This document shows, piece after piece, positions 62,620-64,000 of a stretch of 64,000 nt of DNA. Numbering within the stretch: position 1 is the first letter of the stretch; each line of letters opens with the position of its first letter. Made by a program: the position numbers and the translations under genes. The stretch is from JAXGYX01 sp040772065 (GTDB lineage: Bacteria > Bacillota > Clostridia > Saccharofermentanales > Fastidiosipilaceae): NCBI GenBank assembly GCA_040772065.1, contig JAXGYX010000001.1, forward strand, positions 62,001 through 126,000. Reading direction: 5' to 3'. The notes under the pieces were generated by a model, which saw only the letters and a program-made list of their open reading frames with translations, ran no database searches and had not been told where the DNA came from.

Positions 62620-63791
62620 GTGGCTTATAAAATATTTTTATCGCCCCCGAATCTTGGAAAAAAAGAACTTGAATATGTTAAAGATGCTTTCAATACGAAC
62701 TGGATAGCGCCATATGGTCCGGCAATTAATGCTTTTGAACAGGAGATGGCTGCTTACATTGGCATTGACGCTGCTTTAGCTCTAAATTCTGGTACCGCGG
62801 CATTACATTTAGCATTGCGTTGGTTTGGCGTGACACAAGGTGATATTGTTTTTGCTCAGACTTTACATTTATTGGAAGTTGTGTGCCAATACTTTACGAA
62901 AAGTGTGAACCGGTGTTTATTGACAGTGAACCAAACAGTTGGAACATGTCTCCAATTGCACTTGAGAAAGCTTTTCAATGGGCACAACGTCAGAATAAGA
63001 TGCCAAAGGCAGTGATCATTGTCGATCTATATGGTGAAAGTGCAGATTGGGATAGTCTTTTGCCTATTTGCCGAAAATATGGTGTTCCTGTAATCGAAGA
63101 TGCTGCTGAAGCCCTTGGAACTGTGTACAAAGGGAAAAAGTGCGCTTCCTTCGGTGACATATCGATCTTATCATTTAATGGCAATAAAATAATAACAACA
63201 TCAGGCGGGGGCATGGTGCTGTCAAAGGATAAACAAGCAATTGAGAAGATGCGGTTTTGGTCCACACAAGCACGTGAACCGGTGATCTGGTACGAGCATA
63301 AAGAGCATGGATATAACTATCGCATGTCGAATATCTGTGCTTGCATTGGTCGTGGACAGTTGGAGTTCTTACCACATAAGCTTGAGAAGAGAAAACAGAT
63401 TCATGAGATGTACAAGTGCAAGCTTAAAGGTATTCCCGGTCAGATTAAGAGTGTGGCAGTAGAAGATTCTTCAAACTATTGGCTGAATCTTCTGTGTCTC
63501 GATTCATTTGATTATCAGGCCACTGATATCGTCATGCACATGCAAAACGCGGAAATTGAATGCCGACCTGCATGGAAACCGATGCACATGCAGCCTTTGT
63601 TTGAAAACTATGTATTTTTTTCTCATACAGCTGCCAATACACCAAGTGTTGATGAAGACGTCTTTAGAAGAACTTTGTGTCTGCCAAGTGGTGATGGTAT
63701 GAATGAAGCACAACAGGTAGAAGTGATTAGAGAGTTAAGAGCTTATTTTGAGAGGGGAGCGGACAAAAAGCTAGACTATGCCATTTCCTAG
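62620..63791 (+). pseudogene. DegT/DnrJ/EryC1 aminotransferase with one frameshift
   Basis: GTG 62620 starts AYKIFLSPPNLGKKELEYVK and continues through LALNSGTAALHLALRWFG to FAQTL. One missing base near 62863-62868 (ACTTTACATTT) then throws the frame. The -1 frame gives FIGSCVPILYEKCEPVFIDS, VIEDAAEALGTVY, the PLP Lys in SFNGNKIITTSGGGM and a complete C-terminus to 63791. Repaired, it would have about 390 residues. It makes an amino-sugar precursor; the family includes PglE, which fits with the PglC-like transferase at 48844, although PglF and PglD are not in this window. Confidence 0.87.
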
Positions 63792-63874
63792 GCCTGGAGA
63801 GGTCAAGCTAAATTGGATAAATAGTTAAGTCTTTTTGAGAAGAATCACTCTCTTAGTCGCAAGGGCTCTGATAA
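63792..63874. other. Short spacer before right-edge IS fragment
   Basis: 83 bases between the DegT gene stop and the end of the minus-strand transposase fragment. It holds no clear hairpin terminator or gene. Confidence 0.35.
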
Positions 63875-64000
63875 TTAAGAGGTGTGTAGTCTTTGCGTAT
63901 TGTAATAGAGTTCAATGTATTTAAAAATCTCCTGTCTGGCTTCCTCCTGATTTAGATAGCGTACATCTTTTTTTATCTTTACCGAAGTGGTAAAGGCTTT
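63875..64000 (-). pseudogene. C-terminal part of an IS3-family OrfB, cut by window edge
   Basis: Reading on the minus strand from the right edge gives KAFTTSVKIKKDVRYLNQEE, ARQEIFKYIELYYNTQRLHTS and then a stop at 63875-63877. This is the end of an IS3-type transposase, but the usual RLHSALGYLSP terminus is cut short at RLHTS, which points to a truncated or decayed copy. Its sequence differs from the intact element at 4621-6224, so it belongs to another IS. Confidence 0.75.

Overview
The window looks like chromosomal DNA of an anaerobic, Gram-positive Firmicute, most likely a Clostridia-type (Eubacteriales) host- or gut-associated bacterium. Supporting signs are sortase-anchored pili with LPxTG signals, strong AGGAGG-type ribosome binding sites, a complete PTS island, split transketolase and iron-type alcohol dehydrogenase genes, and Clostridia-like small membrane proteins and DUF4143 ATPases. 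No species can be named from the sequence alone.

Layout. (1) 1-3.5 kb: accessory, gene-poor DNA with a zinc-ribbon gene end, a small membrane protein, a DUF4143-type ATPase and degenerate repeats. (2) 3.5-15.2 kb: a sortase pilus operon. It holds a coiled-coil protein, signal peptidase, a giant VWA/CnaB tip adhesin, the major pilin, a class C sortase, a minor pilin and a second sortase. An IS3-family element (4621-6224) has landed in the signal-peptide region of the tip adhesin with an ATT target duplication; removing the element and one ATT copy restores one continuous 1679-codon frame. (3) 15.2-28.7 kb: a catabolic cluster under a divergent AraC regulator. It has a GPH sugar transporter, a TIM-barrel isomerase, a Gfo/Idh/MocA oxidoreductase, a zinc dehydrogenase, a two-gene transketolase, an iron alcohol dehydrogenase, an SDR, a nitrilase-family amidase and a frameshifted aldehyde dehydrogenase. 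(4) 28.8-37.1 kb, minus strand: a self-contained mannitol-type PTS operon (EIICB, HPr, PRD regulator, EIIA, PfkB-type kinase, zinc dehydrogenase, EI). Its HPr keeps His15 but has Lys at position 46. (5) 37.4-41.8 kb: a membrane-tethered HTH regulator, a VanZ-RDD fusion and an ABC transporter/YxeA operon; two of the transcription units share a 35-bp promoter/operator element. (6) 42-46 kb: arginase-family, DODA-type dioxygenase, CsaA and nitrilase genes. (7) 46-47.5 kb: degenerate gene fragments. (8) 47.5-64 kb: a visibly more AT-rich surface-polysaccharide (Wzx/Wzy-type) locus that supplies a UDP-hexosaminuronic acid precursor. A DegT aminotransferase gene stands at each end, both frameshifted, and IS remnants close the right side.

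Several genes are broken by single missing bases (26715-26721, 47564-47570, 48500-48504, about 62865, perhaps about 46420), most of them in homopolymers. They may be real decay or consensus errors, and should be checked against reads before being called pseudogenes. The features most worth following up are the reversible-looking IS insertion in the pilus adhesin, the transketolase-centred pathway of unknown substrate, the insulated PTS, and the shared 35-bp operator.
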